Virus record (IMG/VR): IMGVR_UViG_3300025840_000124 | Span: 1-33,874 of that record | DNA: 33,874 nucleotides | Reading direction: 5' to 3' (one strand) | From: a virus | Shown here: piece by piece, positions 32,226 to 33,874 of the stretch | How positions within the stretch are numbered: the stretch's first letter is position 1 | How the letters are laid out: each line of letters opens with the position of its first letter | The notes under the pieces: model-generated | What the model was told of the DNA's origin: nothing | The model's database searches: none | What the model saw: the letters and a program-made list of their open reading frames with translations, nothing else | Position numbers and translations under genes: made by a program

Positions 32226-33874
32226 TATTTAATCTCTTTTAATTGTTTCTTAAGATCATTAACTTCTGTTTTAAGTTCTTTGATAGCTTCGATAAGAAGT
32301 CCTACCATGTTACCGTATGCTACTGATTTGGTTTGCATTTCATCATCAGCCGTAATTACAGCTTCGGGTAGTACCTTTTCAACCTCTTGTGCAATTACAC
32401 CAGTCTGTCTGTGTGGTTCTTCTGTGTCTGTTCTATTAAATGTAACTCCTCTTAATTGAGATACTTTTTCTAATGCACCATCAATTACAAGAATGTTATC
32501 TTTTAGTCTTTCATCAGAGTAAGCTGTTACGTTACCAGTTGCAGTAAAATGACCTGCATCATCAAAGGTAAACCGTGTGGTTGTTCCATCTCGAATATAC
32601 CAGTTTCCAATTCCAGAATTAAGGTCGGTATACATATGTGTGCCATTACAGAAGAACTCCACATCATCACCTGAACCAAAACGCAATATGTCACTGTCGG
32701 CAAGATCAATTGCGTTTCTAACGCTTAGAACTCCATTAACAGTTAAAGTTGTTCCTGTTAAAGTTGTGAAAGTATCAGTTGCGTCACTTCTTAGGAATGA
32801 AGCTGAAGAGATACCGTCTAACAAGTCGGCATCTAGACCAGAACCAGACCCGTCTACTGTTTTAATTTTAGTAAGTACGTCTGATGCTGTATATGAAGAG
32901 GATGCTAAATATCCTGCACTTGCGTGGTTGCCCCAGCCGTAAGCAGTATCCCAATTTGAATCTTTTCTTGTGCCTGCCCCAGTACCACTACTAGGTTTAG
33001 AATATATACCTTCACCATACATTAACTTACCATCGGCAAGAATTGTTGTAGTAGCTTCGGTGCTACCTAAAATAAATGAAGCGCCCGATCCGTAAGACAT
33101 TGAATCACTATGAAAAAATTCTATACTACCTGCTTGTGCATAGCTACTACCTGCACTATCGCTAAAATCAATTCCAGCACCTACAGCATTTGTTGCTGCT
33201 CTTATTTTTAAATTAGTATTATTTGTAAAGGTATAAGCGCCTGTTAATGTATCAGTAGCATCGCTTCTAACAAAAGAAGCTGAAGAGATACCATCAAGTA
33301 AATCTGCATCTAAGCCAGAACCAGCTCCATCAACGGTTTTAATAGCTGTTAATATCTCAGCAGCAGTTTGATCTGCGGTAGCACCACTCTCAATACCATC
33401 TAATTTAGAGCCATCGGATGCAACATCTCTTCCATCGACTGTGCCTGTTACAGTTATGTTTCCTGTAACTGCTGCTACACCTTCTGCTAGATTTAAAACA
33501 GTGGTTAGATCTGTGGAAGTTCCACCAGTTACTCCACTTTTAACTTCAAAATTCATTGAAGCATCGGTTGAAGAATCTGTGTTTACCTCAATTCTTGCAG
33601 CATTACCATTTTGATCTGGTACTCCATCTTGATGATTAAAAGTTACATTGCTATTTCCCTTGCCATCATTGATTGTCAATGCAATAGAGCCTGATCCTCT
33701 ACCTGCAACCAAATCTCCGGTGGTTGAATAATCACCTGTTCCTGAAGTCTTGCCTGTTAAATTATCAAAGGTATGGGTATGTGAATCATTTGCTATTACT
33801 ATAGCGTTATAAGTTCCTGATACATCTCCACCAAAAGATGTTGATGTTGTTAAAGCACTTGAAGCAGGTTGATA
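32225..33874 (-). CDS. Tail fibre protein with S74 chaperone domain (5' end beyond window)
   Basis: The reading frame is open to the window edge, giving at least 549 aa. The visible start of the fragment contains FGGDVSGTYNAIVIANDSHT, a common fibre repeat, so the true start lies outside. Two copies of an IKTVDG(A/S)GSGLDADLLDG block follow, a well-known shaft repeat. The last 97 residues are an S74 chaperone domain beginning SDERLKDN, with QTGVIAQEVEKVLPEAV and a C-terminal coiled coil. It is followed directly by the 223-aa protein. A TTG at 33712 is not needed as a start. Confidence 0.92.
   Translation of the reverse strand, partial: YQPASSALTTSTSFGGDVSGTYNAIVIANDSHTHTFDNLTGKTSGTGDYSTTGDLVAGRGSGSIALTINDGKGNSNVTFNHQDGVPDQNGNAARIEVNTDSSTDASMNFEVKSGVTGGTSTDLTTVLNLAEGVAAVTGNITVTGTVDGRDVASDGSKLDGIESGATADQTAAEILTAIKTVDGAGSGLDADLLDGISSASFVRSDATDTLTGAYTFTNNTNLKIRAATNAVGAGIDFSDSAGSSYAQAGSIEFFHSDSMSYGSGASFILGSTEATTTILADGKLMYGEGIYSKPSSGTGAGTRKDSNWDTAYGWGNHASAGYLASSSYTASDVLTKIKTVDGSGSGLDADLLDGISSASFLRSDATDTFTTLTGTTLTVNGVLSVRNAIDLADSDILRFGSGDDVEFFCNGTHMYTDLNSGIGNWYIRDGTTTRFTFDDAGHFTATGNVTAYSDERLKDNILVIDGALEKVSQLRGVTFNRTDTEEPHRQTGVIAQEVEKVLPEAVITADDEMQTKSVAYGNMVGLLIEAIKELKTEVNDLKKQLKEIK
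32774..33357. repeat. Duplicated shaft block in the second fibre
   Basis: Segments 32774-32880 and 33251-33357 are diverged direct repeats. Each encodes an IKTVDG(A/S)GSGLDADLLDG block followed by a SSASF(V/L)RSDATDT segment. Confidence 0.7.

Overview
This window is a block of a T4-like marine myovirus genome (strictly lytic tailed phage, strongly AT-rich). Every confident gene lies on the minus strand, so the biological reading order runs from position 33874 down to 1. The gene set and order (gp13-14-15-16-17-18-19-20-small core genes-21-22-23, then uvsY, uvsW, gp55, gp47, gp46, cobT-like and cobS-like genes, gp45, gp44) match the conserved core of marine T4-like phages. The low GC, the cobS/cobT-like pair, the absence of photosynthesis genes and the host-like RimK protein suggest a phage of an AT-rich marine bacterium. 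A pelagimyovirus is my best guess and a cyanomyovirus the alternative; the sequence here does not settle the host.

Layout, in transcription order. (1) 33874-26169: tail-fibre region. It holds a fibre whose 5' end is cut by the window edge, a 223-aa virion protein with a marine-phage adhesin-like N-terminus, a 74-aa protein, a 1598-aa fibre with a C-terminal S74 self-cleaving chaperone domain, and a 115-aa protein. (2) 26091-12775: neck, DNA packaging, tail and head module (gp13 to gp23), interrupted between terminase and sheath by an unusual ATP-grasp plus retropepsin-like fusion (RimK-RimB type). A UUCG-loop terminator follows the major capsid gene. (3) 12708-9155: a second tail-tube-like protein, then uvsY, uvsW, a small conserved protein and the late sigma factor gp55. 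(4) 9158-6198: a small basic protein and the gp47/gp46 recombination nuclease. (5) 6073-2627: a metallopeptidase/VWA protein (CobT-like) and a MoxR/CobS-like AAA+ ATPase, each behind its own near-identical promoter module. (6) 2634-1: a DUF3310-like protein, sliding clamp gp45, small proteins, clamp loader gp44 and the start of one more gene.

Regulation is legible. T4-type late promoters (TATAAATA) precede gp13, gp18, gp20, the 55-aa core gene, the tube paralogue, the 127-aa gene and the 82-aa-spaced clamp region gene at 1574, which fits the presence of gp55 (late sigma) and gp45 (the sliding clamp that activates late transcription in T4). A second promoter class, TGTAC(A/T)-N17-TA(T/C)AAT preceded by TGG, occurs five times with exactly 17-bp spacing: before cobS-like, cobT-like, gp55 and uvsY, and once facing the plus strand.

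Most unusual points: a 38-nt tRNA-like minihelix ending in CCA directly at the stop codon of gp46; the palindrome plus A-tract promoter module shared by the cobS/cobT-like genes; mirror-image divergent promoters that would make antisense RNA; three starts that look leaderless; and the RimK-RimB fusion inside the virion operon.
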